Assembly (NCBI GenBank): GCA_002787775.1
Contig: PCUW01000003.1
Location: 31,501 to 95,500 of the forward strand
Direction of reading: 5' to 3'
DNA: 64,000 nucleotides
DNA from: Bdellovibrionales bacterium CG12_big_fil_rev_8_21_14_0_65_38_15
GTDB lineage: Bacteria > Bdellovibrionota > Bacteriovoracia > Bacteriovoracales > Bacteriovoracaceae
The notes beneath the pieces are model-generated. The model was not told the origin of the DNA. It saw nothing but the letters and a program-made list of their open reading frames with translations, and made no database searches. A program made the position numbers and the translations under genes. Shown piece after piece: positions 25,690 to 34,524 of this stretch (positions within the stretch are counted from its first letter, which is position 1; every line of letters begins with the position of its first letter).

Positions 25690-26000
25690 TGGCCGGTTTA
25701 AGTTGTCATCATTGCCATAAAGATACTGGTTTTGAAGCAGGTAGCGCTGTCTTTAGAACAACTGACTGTCCCCATTGCTCAAGTGATCTTAGGTGTTGTG
25801 TCATGTGTAAATTTTATGAACCAAATTCATATAATGAATGCAGAGAGACCCAAGCAGATAGAGTGGCAGAAAAAAAGAAAGCTAATTTTTGTGGCTTCTT
25901 TGAATTTGGAAGTAAGAACAATCATCAAGAACAAGTTCAAAATCAAGTAAGTGCTGCAGAAGCACTTTTAAAAGTAATTGAGGCATTAAATGGCAACTGA
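25689..26000 (+). CDS. Small zinc-ribbon-type protein
   Basis: 103 residues with eight cysteines arranged as SCHHCHK, DCPHCSS, RCCVMCKFY and a later NECRET / NFCGF. The CxxC pairs suggest one or two zinc sites. The C-terminal 30 residues are a Gln/Glu-rich helix. Its ATG overlaps the previous stop by one base (TAATG) and its end overlaps greA by 11 bases, so expression is coupled to greA. A role in transcription or translation is a reasonable guess only. Confidence 0.72.
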   Translation: MAGLSCHHCHKDTGFEAGSAVFRTTDCPHCSSDLRCCVMCKFYEPNSYNECRETQADRVAEKKKANFCGFFEFGSKNNHQEQVQNQVSAAEALLKVIEALNGN

Positions 26001-26475
26001 AAATCCAATCACTAAAGCTGGACTCAAGAAAGTAGAGGATGAGCTTACTCATCTTATTAAAGTTGAAAGAGAAAATTTAAAAGTGACAATTGCAGAAGCA
26101 AGAGAGCTCGGTGATTTGAAAGAGAATGCTGAGTATCACGCAGCTAAAGAGAAACAAAGCCATGTTGAAGGCAGAATTGCGCACCTTCAAGCGGTCGTTG
26201 CAAGTGCTAGAGTTGTCGATATAAGCAAAGTGAAATCTGACAAAATTGTCTTTGGAGCAACTGTTAAACTCTTTGATACAAACAAAGAAGAAAGCATAAC
26301 TTATCAAGTCGTCGGCGAAGAAGAGTCAGACTCAAAACTAAAGAGAATTTCGTTCAAAAGTCCGCTCGGCAAGGCATTAATAGGTAAAGAAGTTGGTGAC
26401 ACTATTATCGTCAAAGCGCCTAAAGGTGATATTGAATTTGAGATAGAAGACTTAGAGTACATTGAAAACGAATAA
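25990..26475 (+). CDS. greA: Transcription elongation factor GreA
   Basis: 161 residues. An N-terminal coiled coil (TKAGLKKVEDELTHLIKVER) carries the acidic tip in ARELGDLKENAEYHAAKEKQ, which projects into the RNA polymerase secondary channel and triggers cleavage of backtracked RNA. The C-terminal FKBP-like domain includes SFKSPLGKALIGKEVGD. It starts inside the zinc-ribbon gene and overlaps recG. Confidence 0.96.
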   Translation: MATENPITKAGLKKVEDELTHLIKVERENLKVTIAEARELGDLKENAEYHAAKEKQSHVEGRIAHLQAVVASARVVDISKVKSDKIVFGATVKLFDTNKEESITYQVVGEEESDSKLKRISFKSPLGKALIGKEVGDTIIVKAPKGDIEFEIEDLEYIENE

Positions 26476-28549
26476 TATAACTCTAGATTCACCTATTCGC
26501 TGTCTGAGTAAGAAGCCTACAAAAACAATAGAATCATTAGAAGCGGCTGGTTTAAAAACAATCTTTGATCTTCTATGGATTATCCCTCTTAGAATTTTTA
26601 AAAATCCACCAGTTAAAGCCATCTCCATGGCTCGTGACGGAGAATATTTTAGAGGACAGGGAAAAGTTGTCTCTTTTCAGTCAAGACCAAACTTTAGAGC
26701 ACACGGGAAAGGACGAGTACCTCTTAATAATTTAACGATAGTAATCTTAGATCCACGAGATAATTCAACATTACACTTGAAGTGGTTTAACTGTTATCCA
26801 TCAGTTATTAGTAAGCTTAAGGAACTCGACGAAATTTATTTCTCTGGCATGGTGCAATCCTTTCAAGGCGTTCTACAAATTATTTCTCCCGAAACAAGCT
26901 CTAATGAAGAGCCTTTATCTCCCAAAAATGATTTTATAATTCAATATCCAACAATTAACGGATTAAACTCAAACTTAATAAAAAAGCTCATCGATAAAAT
27001 ACCTGTCTCTGTTTGGGAAATGGACGATATCACTTTTCCTGGTACTACAAAGCTTTTAGGCCTCATTGAAGCGATGACTGTTCTTCATGGAAAATATGAT
27101 AGCCAAAAGTGGAATGAAGAGCTTAAGCAAAAAGCACGAAATTCTTTAGCCTATTTTGAATTCTTCTGTGAACAACTCAAGCATAAGGTCAGGAAAGGAA
27201 AGCTCCATCATTCACCAGCTATTAAGATGGAAATTCAAGATGATGAAATTCTGACAACAATAAAAAAGTCATTTCCTTATGAACTCACTTTAGACCAGGT
27301 TAATTCCCTTAAAGATGTTTTTAAAGACCTTAGCGGCCCAGGCCCAATGATGAGAATGATTCAAGGTGATGTTGGCTGTGGAAAAACGACTGTTGCTTTT
27401 GGCTCAGCTTTAGCTGTGATTGAGTTTAATCACCAAGTCGCCATTATGGCGCCTACTGAATCTTTAGCACAACAGCATTATAAAAATTTTAAAATTATAG
27501 CTGATCGTAAAAAGATTAATATCGCCCTTCTACTTGGCGGTAGCTCAATTTCTGAAAAGAGTAGAATTCAATCGGGTCTAAAAGATGGCAGTATTCAAAT
27601 AGCCATTGGAACCCACAGTTTATTTCAAGATAGTGTCGAGTTTAAATCTTTGGGATTAGCAATTATTGATGAACAGCATAAATTCGGTGTTAATCAGAGA
27701 CTTAAACTGGTTAATAAAACACTAGGTTGTCATTGCCTTTTAATGACAGCAACTCCAATTCCAAGATCACTTTCATTAACACAATATGGTGACCTTGAAA
27801 TTTCCATTATCAAAACTCTTCCAGGCCATCGAAAAGGATTTAAAACTAGAATTATTTCTCCTGACACATATCCGAAATTTCTATCATTCGTAAAAACTAG
27901 AATTTCTATGGGTGAACAGGCTTATATTGTCGTTCCAGCAATTGAAGAAAGTGAAAATATGGATATTGCGAACTTAATGGATATCTTAGATAAATTTAAA
28001 GCCTACTTTCCAGACCTAAGAATTGAAGGTCTGCATGGCCAATTAAAATCAGAAGACAAGCAAATTGTCTTATCGCGCTTTTACAGTGGGGATATTGATC
28101 TTCTCGTTTCAACGAGTGTGGTTGAAGTCGGCATTGACGTTGAAAACGCTACCATTATGGCCATCATCAACCCTGAGCGATTTGGGCTGTCATCACTTCA
28201 TCAGCTTCGAGGCAGAGTTGGTAGAGGGGCTAAGCCTGGATTTTGTTTTTTAGTTTGTGAAAAAATACCAAGTCAACAAGCTTTTGAAAGACTTCGTGTT
28301 ATCGAGAACACTTCAGACGGATTTAAAATCGCTGAGGAAGATTTAAAAATTCGCGGCGAAGGTGATATATTTGGTACTTCTCAATCTGGCAGCGGTGGAT
28401 TTAGACGTATTGCCAATATCATCACTGATTATGAGTTACTTGAACTTGCTAGGGCAGATGTAGAAAAGTTGAGTAATCAAGACGACTTTACGACTCATCC
28501 CATTGTCAAACTCATGGCCCAAAATGACCATGTAGTCTCTACCGTTTAA
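26462..28549 (+). CDS. recG: ATP-dependent DNA helicase RecG
   Basis: 695 residues. Rescues stalled replication forks and remodels Holliday junctions. The start is TTG 26462, 14 bases inside greA; no ATG is available without losing the N-terminal wedge domain. Motif I is GDVGCGKTT, motif II is the RecG-typical DEQH in LAIIDEQHKFGV, motif III is MTATPIPRSL, and motif VI is QLRGRVGRG. The C-terminal IRGEGDIFGTSQSG follows. Confidence 0.94.
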   Translation: MKTNNITLDSPIRCLSKKPTKTIESLEAAGLKTIFDLLWIIPLRIFKNPPVKAISMARDGEYFRGQGKVVSFQSRPNFRAHGKGRVPLNNLTIVILDPRDNSTLHLKWFNCYPSVISKLKELDEIYFSGMVQSFQGVLQIISPETSSNEEPLSPKNDFIIQYPTINGLNSNLIKKLIDKIPVSVWEMDDITFPGTTKLLGLIEAMTVLHGKYDSQKWNEELKQKARNSLAYFEFFCEQLKHKVRKGKLHHSPAIKMEIQDDEILTTIKKSFPYELTLDQVNSLKDVFKDLSGPGPMMRMIQGDVGCGKTTVAFGSALAVIEFNHQVAIMAPTESLAQQHYKNFKIIADRKKINIALLLGGSSISEKSRIQSGLKDGSIQIAIGTHSLFQDSVEFKSLGLAIIDEQHKFGVNQRLKLVNKTLGCHCLLMTATPIPRSLSLTQYGDLEISIIKTLPGHRKGFKTRIISPDTYPKFLSFVKTRISMGEQAYIVVPAIEESENMDIANLMDILDKFKAYFPDLRIEGLHGQLKSEDKQIVLSRFYSGDIDLLVSTSVVEVGIDVENATIMAIINPERFGLSSLHQLRGRVGRGAKPGFCFLVCEKIPSQQAFERLRVIENTSDGFKIAEEDLKIRGEGDIFGTSQSGSGGFRRIANIITDYELLELARADVEKLSNQDDFTTHPIVKLMAQNDHVVSTV

Positions 28550-28567
28550 ACATTATAAAATACAAGT

Positions 28568-28990
28568 ATGTTTACACTTGAGTTAAAATCATGCCCGGAC
28601 CAAGAAAGAATCGGAACTTATACATTTTATTTTCCAAAGATTGTAGTTTCGAGAAAACTAAATGATTGCCACTTATACCTTCCTGATCATTCGCTAAAGG
28701 AACAAAGCTTACTTGTTGTTGAAAAGTCTAATGGTTTAGAAGTTAGCGAAAAATCAAATGGCTTTTACCTTTCAAACGATAAGAAAATATCTGGCAAAAA
28801 AATTCATCATGTCGGAGACAGTTTTGGTTTAGGACAGTGTCTTTTGCAAATCGTTTCAATAGTACCTAGTGCATTAGATATTGATACAGAGTCTCGCTAC
28901 CACGAACTTACAGAAAAGCATCCCTATATGGCAGATCTTTTTTGGGCGCTAAAGCAAGAACTTCTATCATTAGAAAAAAATGAGAAATAA
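28568..28990 (+). CDS. Putative FHA-like domain protein
   Basis: 140 residues. The strand pattern resembles a forkhead-associated domain: KIVVSRKLNDCHLYLPDHSLKEQ at the first recognition loop, LLVVEKSNGLEV, FYLSNDKKISGKKIHHVGDSFGLGQCLLQIV at the end. The usual GR and SxxH are imperfect, so phosphothreonine binding is uncertain. A helical C-terminus ends with LFWALKQELLSLEKN. It sits 19 bases after recG and three bases before the hydrolase gene. Confidence 0.65.
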   Translation: MFTLELKSCPDQERIGTYTFYFPKIVVSRKLNDCHLYLPDHSLKEQSLLVVEKSNGLEVSEKSNGFYLSNDKKISGKKIHHVGDSFGLGQCLLQIVSIVPSALDIDTESRYHELTEKHPYMADLFWALKQELLSLEKNEK

Positions 28991-28992
28991 TT

Positions 28993-29883
28993 TTGAATAG
29001 CTTTTTTAAAAATTCATACTCAGGCTATGTAACAGTTGAGGATGGTAGTGAAATTTATTTTTGTACGAACAAACCACACTCAAGTTTTAACGAAAAAAAT
29101 AATGTATTAGTTTTTAATTACGGCCTTGTTTGCAGCAATGAACATTGGCGATATCAGCTTCCATTTTTTGATAACTTAGGCTTCGATATAGTTATTCACG
29201 ACTACCGCTTTCATTTTCAATCAAAAGGGACGGGCGGTTTATCGAATTGTACTTTTTATAATATCTCTAACGACCTTGATAAAGTCCTAGATAACCTAGG
29301 TGTTAAAAGTACCATCCTCCTGGGTCACAGCATGGGAGTAAATGTCTGTCTTGAATATGTAAAAAATTTTCCGACAAAAACTAATAAGATGATTCTCATG
29401 TCAGGAACTGTTTTTCCCCCTCACGATGTAATGTTTGATTCAAATGCCATGGAGATTATTACTCCACTTTTATCTGATCTAAAAAAGAAGGCTCCTGCTG
29501 TTTTTGATCTTATTTGGAGAACTTCGCATTTAAATCCTTTAGCAGTAAAACTAACTCATGATGGTGGCTTTAACAAAAGCCAAGTTCCTGAAGAAATGAT
29601 TAAAGTTTATCTTGAGAAAGTTGGAGAGCTATCTATCGATTTATTTTTGCAACTCTTTAGTGAAATGAAAAAACATAATATTATTTCTTCACTTAGTAAT
29701 ATTAACACCCCTTCGCTTATTATTGGCGGGGATAAAGATAAGGTTATTCCCAATCATTTACAGCGCATTTTACTAGAGCACCTTGTAAATTCAGAAATGT
29801 ATATCGTTAAAAATGGCAGTCATGTGCCTCAGTGGGATTTTCCAGAAACCGTAAATGAAGTGATATTAGATTTTATAAACTAG
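28993..29883 (+). CDS. Alpha/beta-hydrolase
   Basis: 296 residues. The nucleophile elbow is GHSMG (Ser113), the acid is Asp in IIGGDKDKVIP and the His lies in KNGSHVPQW, a complete catalytic triad. An oxyanion-type segment VFNYGLVCSNEHW comes early. The start is TTG 28993; no ribosome site is clear and translation is probably coupled to the gene before it. Esterase, lipase or thioesterase; substrate unknown. The 3' end overlaps the convergent membrane gene by four bases. Confidence 0.82.
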   Translation: MNSFFKNSYSGYVTVEDGSEIYFCTNKPHSSFNEKNNVLVFNYGLVCSNEHWRYQLPFFDNLGFDIVIHDYRFHFQSKGTGGLSNCTFYNISNDLDKVLDNLGVKSTILLGHSMGVNVCLEYVKNFPTKTNKMILMSGTVFPPHDVMFDSNAMEIITPLLSDLKKKAPAVFDLIWRTSHLNPLAVKLTHDGGFNKSQVPEEMIKVYLEKVGELSIDLFLQLFSEMKKHNIISSLSNINTPSLIIGGDKDKVIPNHLQRILLEHLVNSEMYIVKNGSHVPQWDFPETVNEVILDFIN

Positions 29884-31304
29884 ATTCGCTCAAAGAGAAT
29901 ATCTCTATGATCTTCATAGGAAATTCTCCAGCTTTTATCTAATCGTAATATTTGACTTAAGCCGAAGCTGCGTTTTTTTATTAATACAAATTGAAATTGA
30001 TAGTGATTCAAAAGATCAGCGTAACCTTCTTCTCCTCGAAGCGCCTTCAAGTACATATCAAAATCATCTTGTTTATAAATTATATTTCTTCCATCCATAT
30101 GTATTTTATTTCGATGAGCTAATCTATAAATAAGATAACCACCGAACTCAAATTCATTAAAAACAGGGCCAGTATTTTTACTCTTAACAATCTCTTCGAC
30201 TGCATAAAATGGAGTGGACTCGTGATATTTTTCAATTGTTATTAAATTATTGTTTCGAGTGAAATCATAAAAATATCGGTCTAAAGGTGGAAAAAGAATG
30301 AATATAACCACAAGCATTACAACAGTTGCTACTTTTTCTGGAAAAATCAAACCAATCGTCGTTTGATTATCTTGGCTTGGCTTATGAAGCATTTTTAAAT
30401 TTAAGAGAATAATCCAAAAAAACCAGATAATATTCCTATATGTTGTTATTCCAAAAATAAAAACTAAAGCACTAGAAGATAAAAAGAACTTAATCCCATA
30501 TTTATGAACTCCTTTATATAAAACTAAGAAGCCCAGACAATAAAACAAGGACACTTCCATAAAAACATCTTTCGTAAGAAGTGTTGGTGAGTTCCATTCG
30601 GAAATATGTCTAAACTTGCTAACCTTGGCAGTTTCAATTGCATATGGATAAATATCAAAGCCGAATGGATTGATTAATGTAGCTATAAATATAATAAGCA
30701 AGGTGATTATTATTGGCTTGGGGTTAATTTTTTTACCGAAAGCAATGTCTTCAACAACTAAAAAAAACAGTAAGATATAGTTAAAAAAAACAGATCCATG
30801 TGTATTGGCCCACAAGATCACAACGGCTAACAAACAAGCTGATTTCATTAAGTTAGTGTTTTCTTTAAGAGAAGTTAGAAGAGAGTGAGAAAAAACTAAA
30901 TATATCATTGGTATCATTGCTGGCCGATCACAATAAATACCAGCGCCAACCATTACGAGTAGAATAAAAGATAGAAAAAATTTGTCATCTAAATCTGATG
31001 GCTTAATTTTCTTATAGATCAAATACTGAAAAGTTAAAAAAACAGATCTATGAAAAACAAAGATAAGCTCTAGCCCCCCAATTTTATCTAACAAACCATA
31101 CAAGATTGAGATTCCCCATGAAGGATAGACCATTGGGTAGGTTTCCAGAACGGAATACTGATCATGAGTAATAATCCTCCCATGATCAATCATATCTCGA
31201 CCAAGAGCAGTCCAAAAACCTAGATCACCTGTAACATAGGGAAATGAAAATAATATTATTTGTGGAATAAGAAAGAACAGAAGAGTAGAAAAATTCAACT
31301 TCAT
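29880..31304 (-). CDS. Multi-pass membrane protein, GT-C glycosyltransferase-like
   Basis: 474 residues from ATG 31304 (a GTG three bases earlier is equally possible). About ten hydrophobic segments fill the first 350 residues, with conserved-looking loops GDLGFWTALGRDMIDHGRI, WGISILYGLLD and CDRPAMIPM. A soluble C-terminal domain has FNEFEFGGYLIYRL followed by IHMDGRNIIYK. This pattern is common in bacterial membrane proteins thought to be GT-C transferases using lipid-linked sugars. The GD near the N-terminus fits the usual first-loop Asp. It starts right at the stop of the RelA/SpoT-like gene (1307-type TAG-TG-ATG overlap), so the two are one operon. Confidence 0.7.
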   Translation of the reverse strand: MKLNFSTLLFFLIPQIILFSFPYVTGDLGFWTALGRDMIDHGRIITHDQYSVLETYPMVYPSWGISILYGLLDKIGGLELIFVFHRSVFLTFQYLIYKKIKPSDLDDKFFLSFILLVMVGAGIYCDRPAMIPMIYLVFSHSLLTSLKENTNLMKSACLLAVVILWANTHGSVFFNYILLFFLVVEDIAFGKKINPKPIIITLLIIFIATLINPFGFDIYPYAIETAKVSKFRHISEWNSPTLLTKDVFMEVSLFYCLGFLVLYKGVHKYGIKFFLSSSALVFIFGITTYRNIIWFFWIILLNLKMLHKPSQDNQTTIGLIFPEKVATVVMLVVIFILFPPLDRYFYDFTRNNNLITIEKYHESTPFYAVEEIVKSKNTGPVFNEFEFGGYLIYRLAHRNKIHMDGRNIIYKQDDFDMYLKALRGEEGYADLLNHYQFQFVLIKKRSFGLSQILRLDKSWRISYEDHRDILFERI

Positions 31305-31306
31305 CA

Positions 31307-32557
31307 CTATTTATCGAAATTAATTTTTTTGAATTCAATCATTGGAGCAAAAACTCGTCTCATTGCAGATAGCGTTTGTGCTTTTTTGTATTCAGCGTGT
31401 GAAGCCTCGCCCTCTGTATTAACTTTGTGAGCTTCTACGTCAACGATTTGAACTTCATAAGGATAAAAGAATCTAATATCTCTGGCGATTAAAGAAACAT
31501 CCATGCTTAGTATTTTTTGAGCAAGATCATTTTCATCTGAAACTTTTTTAGCTGCCTTTCGAAGTTGTGTGAACTCAGACATAAATGGATTTTTATATTT
31601 AACAAGCTGTCTGCAAGTAAACTGAAGGCTTTGATAACCACCCTTTGTATGCAGGTTTCTATCCGTTGGCCCACCCTTACCAAAGGCACAAGCTTGAACC
31701 TCTTGTTCTAACAACGTTATAAATTGTTCTTCAGAGTAGTCTTTTCTCATCGCTGTTTTAATTGAAGCAACATACCTTCTTTTAAAATCAGTGAGGTTGA
31801 CCATTGTATTTACAGATCGACTAGGCTTGATATTATGAGGAATCACAATATTATTTGCGATCAAATGATTCACAACCCTTAAAGTATCAAATCGTGTTTC
31901 TGTAATAAAACGAACACCAATTCTATCAAAAAGTTCTTCTGCAACGTTCTCGGCTTTGTGAAGTAACTTAATGATCGTTGAGTCGCGAGTTTTTAACGCT
32001 TTAGTTTCGAAAGAGACAAGTCTGATCTTATTGTTTGATTCAGAATTACCTAAGTAAAGCTGATCACCTTGCCTAGAAATATGTTTATAAAATCTATCAA
32101 AAATTTGTGTTTGAATAACAGGAAAATAATTTGAACGTAAGTCTTTGTCGGCGTGCAAAATAGTGTGCATGACTTTTAAAATAATTTCGGCCCAAAGCTT
32201 TTCATCAAAACTTGAGTCTTCTTCTAACCCGCCGGTAGCAAGTAAAATAAGATCACCGATATCTGTCAGCATGTATAAAGAATTAGGGATTTTTAAGTCA
32301 AGTCCGTCTGGATTTCCTTCTTTTAAAAAATAGCGGCGAATAAATTGCATGGCTTCTTGAAAATTACCAAAAAGTTCAGCTCTGTTAACTGGATCGTTTG
32401 GATCTAATCCATAACCACGAAGAAAATTGTTAACTCTATCTTCATCATAGAGTCTTCCCATAAAGAACTTAGTATCTAAAGCCGACTTACCGCCGACCAC
32501 GACATCAAAGAGATCCCAGTCGAATAAATACTTTTTCAAATAATCAGGTCTATTCAT
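31307..32557 (-). CDS. RelA/SpoT synthetase-like protein of unknown function
   Basis: 416 residues from ATG 32557, with AAGGA upstream; the frame extends to 32629 but crosses the pgpA start. The C-terminal half carries the landmarks of RelA/SpoT nucleotidyltransferases in the right order. These are KTRDSTIIKLLHKAENV then LFDRIGVRFI (211-217), GGYQSLQFTC (306-311), YEVQIVD (367-373) and SHAEYKKAQ (386-394). In classical enzymes these are DxxGxR, NGYxSxH, ExQIRT and HxxYK. An insertion of about 60 residues separates the first two blocks, and the His of NGYxSxH reads Gln. It may correspond to a deltaproteobacterial hypothetical family (TIGR04552-like, from memory). An alternative is a related nucleotidyltransferase with another product. 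Confidence 0.65.
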   Translation of the reverse strand: MNRPDYLKKYLFDWDLFDVVVGGKSALDTKFFMGRLYDEDRVNNFLRGYGLDPNDPVNRAELFGNFQEAMQFIRRYFLKEGNPDGLDLKIPNSLYMLTDIGDLILLATGGLEEDSSFDEKLWAEIILKVMHTILHADKDLRSNYFPVIQTQIFDRFYKHISRQGDQLYLGNSESNNKIRLVSFETKALKTRDSTIIKLLHKAENVAEELFDRIGVRFITETRFDTLRVVNHLIANNIVIPHNIKPSRSVNTMVNLTDFKRRYVASIKTAMRKDYSEEQFITLLEQEVQACAFGKGGPTDRNLHTKGGYQSLQFTCRQLVKYKNPFMSEFTQLRKAAKKVSDENDLAQKILSMDVSLIARDIRFFYPYEVQIVDVEAHKVNTEGEASHAEYKKAQTLSAMRRVFAPMIEFKKINFDK

Positions 32558-32610
32558 CTTATCCTTAACGCTTATTCCTTTCGCGCTGTTTAACGTATAT
32601 ACTTTTGGGC

Positions 32611-33096
32611 ATGAACATGAAAAACGCACCTAGTCTCAAACAGTGGGAAATCATTTTTTTGTCATTTGGCGGAGTTGGATTTTTACCAAAGGCTCCTGGC
32701 ACTTGGGGAACGTTAGCAACACTTCCCTTTTTATGGGGACTCAGCGCACTAAAATTTCCTAATTTCTTAGTCATACCATTTTTTATTTTTTTAACGGCCG
32801 GCAGTTGTTATGTGGCTGAAGTTATACAAAAAAAATATGATCTTCATGATCCGCAGTGGATCGTTATCGATGAAGTATTGGGAATGTTAACAACATGGTT
32901 TTTTATGACAGGTTCGCCTACGTGGCACCTCATCCCAGCGTTTATACTTTTTAGATTTTTCGATATCGTAAAAATTTGGCCTGCTTCATATTTTGATAAA
33001 GAAGTTAAACATGGAATGGGAACAATCTTAGACGATATTGTTTCTGGTCTTTTTGCGGGGATCTCATACTATATCATTTTTAATTATATTTTTTAA
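32611..33096 (+). CDS. pgpA: Phosphatidylglycerophosphatase A
   Basis: 161 residues. Dephosphorylates phosphatidylglycerol phosphate in the inner membrane. Family motifs are GFLPKAPGTWGTL, VIDEVLGM, FRFFDIVKIWPASYFD and ILDDIVSGL, with about four hydrophobic segments. ATG 32611, ATG 32617 and TTG 32605 are all possible; none has a good ribosome site, and I chose 32611. Divergent from the RelA/SpoT-like gene with a 53-bp gap. Confidence 0.9.
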   Translation: MNMKNAPSLKQWEIIFLSFGGVGFLPKAPGTWGTLATLPFLWGLSALKFPNFLVIPFFIFLTAGSCYVAEVIQKKYDLHDPQWIVIDEVLGMLTTWFFMTGSPTWHLIPAFILFRFFDIVKIWPASYFDKEVKHGMGTILDDIVSGLFAGISYYIIFNYIF

Positions 33097-33107
33097 AAAA
33101 CATCTTG

Positions 33108-33138
33108 ACTTACGCATAACTTACGCACAAACTATTTT
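33108..33138 (+). promoter_or_regulatory. Tandem 11-bp repeats and candidate promoter upstream of recA
   Basis: Two adjacent 11-base units, ACTTACGCATA (33108-33118) and ACTTACGCACA (33119-33129), differ at one base and lie one helical turn apart. TTACGC (33110-33115) with a 17-base spacer leads to TATTTT (33133-33138), so the first repeat covers the presumed -35. A different inverted repeat, GTTC-TATT-GAAC (33265-33276) followed by GTTC (33285-33288), lies nearer the gene. Either could be the SOS operator. Confidence 0.4.
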
Positions 33139-33326
33139 CATAGAGCTGCTTCTCTAATTTTTCAAACATATTGCATCGAACCCTTGTAAATTCAGGGCTT
33201 TGAAATGCCTTAGAAGAATTAACGGAAGGCAAAAGTAGCTGTCATTGTGCGGTGATTTTGGTACGTTCTATTGAACACACACACGTTCATCGCCTCTATT
33301 TAGTTTAACTTTTGTAGGAGAGACAC

Positions 33327-34478
33327 ATGGCCCAGAGCACAACAACAGCCGATGCTAATAAAGCAAAAGCCCTCGATTTAGCGCTTTCAAGTATTGAAAA
33401 ACAATTCGGTAAAGGCGCCATCATGAAATTTGATGGAACTAAATCTGCTGAAAAAGTACCAGCAATTTCGACTGGCTGTTTAGGTCTTGATCTTTGCCTA
33501 GGTGTTGGCGGTGTTCCTAAAGGTAGAATTATTGAAATCTACGGACCAGAGTCTTCTGGTAAAACAACACTTACATTGCATATTGCAGCTGAAGCCCAAA
33601 AGGCTGGTGGCACTGTTGCTTTCGTCGATGCTGAGCATGCACTTGATACATCGTATGCTGCTAAACTTGGTGTTGATGTTCCTAATACACTTATTTCTCA
33701 ACCTGATAGTGGTGAACAAGCTCTAGAGATTACAGATATGCTAGTTCGCTCTGGCGCAGTTGATCTACTTATTGTCGACTCAGTTGCTGCTCTTACTCCA
33801 AGAGCTGAACTTGAAGGTGATATGGGTGACTCTCATATGGGTCTTCAAGCTCGTCTTATGTCACAAGCATTAAGAAAGCTTACTGGTTCAATTTCAAGAT
33901 CAAATACAACTGTTATTTTCATTAACCAGTTAAGAATGAAAATTGGTGTTATGTTCGGAAATCCAGAAACAACTACTGGCGGAAACGCTCTTAAATTCTA
34001 TGCATCTGTAAGAATGGATATTCGTAGAATCGCTGCCATTAAAGACGGCGAAAAACATATCGGCAACAGAACAAGAGTTAAAATTGCCAAAAACAAAGTT
34101 GCTCCTCCGTTTGGCCAAGTTGAATTCGATATTATGTACGGAGAAGGTATTTCTAAAACGGGTGACCTTCTTGACCTAGCCGTAGCTCATGGCTTTGTTG
34201 AAAAAGCTGGTGCATGGTTCTCGTATGAAAATAATAAAATGGGCCAAGGTAGAGAAAATTCAAAGCAATTCCTAAAAGATAACCCTGAGATTTTTGACGA
34301 GCTTAAAAAGAAGATACTAGCTAAAAATGGCCTCGGTTCTAAAGAAGATATGGCCCTTTACAGTGGTGAAGTTGTTGATGAATCAACAGGTGAAATCATG
34401 GATGAAGATCTTACTGAAGCAACAACAACAACAACAACAACAAAGAAAACTAAAAAGTCCAAAAAGACTCTCCAGTAA
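33327..34478 (+). CDS. recA: Recombinase RecA
   Basis: 383 residues. Forms filaments on single-stranded DNA, drives homologous recombination and stimulates LexA self-cleavage. Walker A is GPESSGKTT, followed by FVDAEHALD, the L1/L2 loop region with [24 protein letters not shown], and [10 protein letters not shown]. The C-terminus is extended by an acidic stretch, then seven Thr and a Lys-rich end, encoded by eight CAA units. GGAGAGA precedes the ATG. A strong hairpin separates it from recX. Confidence 0.98.
   Translation: MAQSTTTADANKAKALDLALSSIEKQFGKGAIMKFDGTKSAEKVPAISTGCLGLDLCLGVGGVPKGRIIEIYGPESSGKTTLTLHIAAEAQKAGGTVAFVDAEHALDTSYAAKLGVDVPNTLISQPDSGEQALEITDMLVRSGAVDLLIVDSVAALTPRAELEGDMGDSHMGLQARLMSQALRKLTGSISRSNTTVIFINQLRMKIGVMFGNPETTTGGNALKFYASVRMDIRRIAAIKDGEKHIGNRTRVKIAKNKVAPPFGQVEFDIMYGEGISKTGDLLDLAVAHGFVEKAGAWFSYENNKMGQGRENSKQFLKDNPEIFDELKKKILAKNGLGSKEDMALYSGEVVDESTGEIMDEDLTEATTTTTTTKKTKKSKKTLQ
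34420..34443 (+). repeat. CAA trinucleotide repeat (8 units) in recA
   Basis: Eight perfect CAA units at the 3' end of recA, read as an in-frame run of threonines. Unit gain or loss would change tail length without shifting frame. Confidence 0.9.
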
Positions 34479-34493
34479 TTTTGGCGTACTTAA

Positions 34494-34519
34494 GGGGGGC
34501 AATTGCCCCCCTTTTTTTT
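34494..34519 (+). terminator. Intrinsic terminator between recA and recX
   Basis: GGGGGGCAATTGCCCCCC (34494-34511), a perfect palindrome, followed by eight T. The recX ATG is six bases after the T-run. Confidence 0.95.
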
Positions 34520-34524
34520 AGCTT

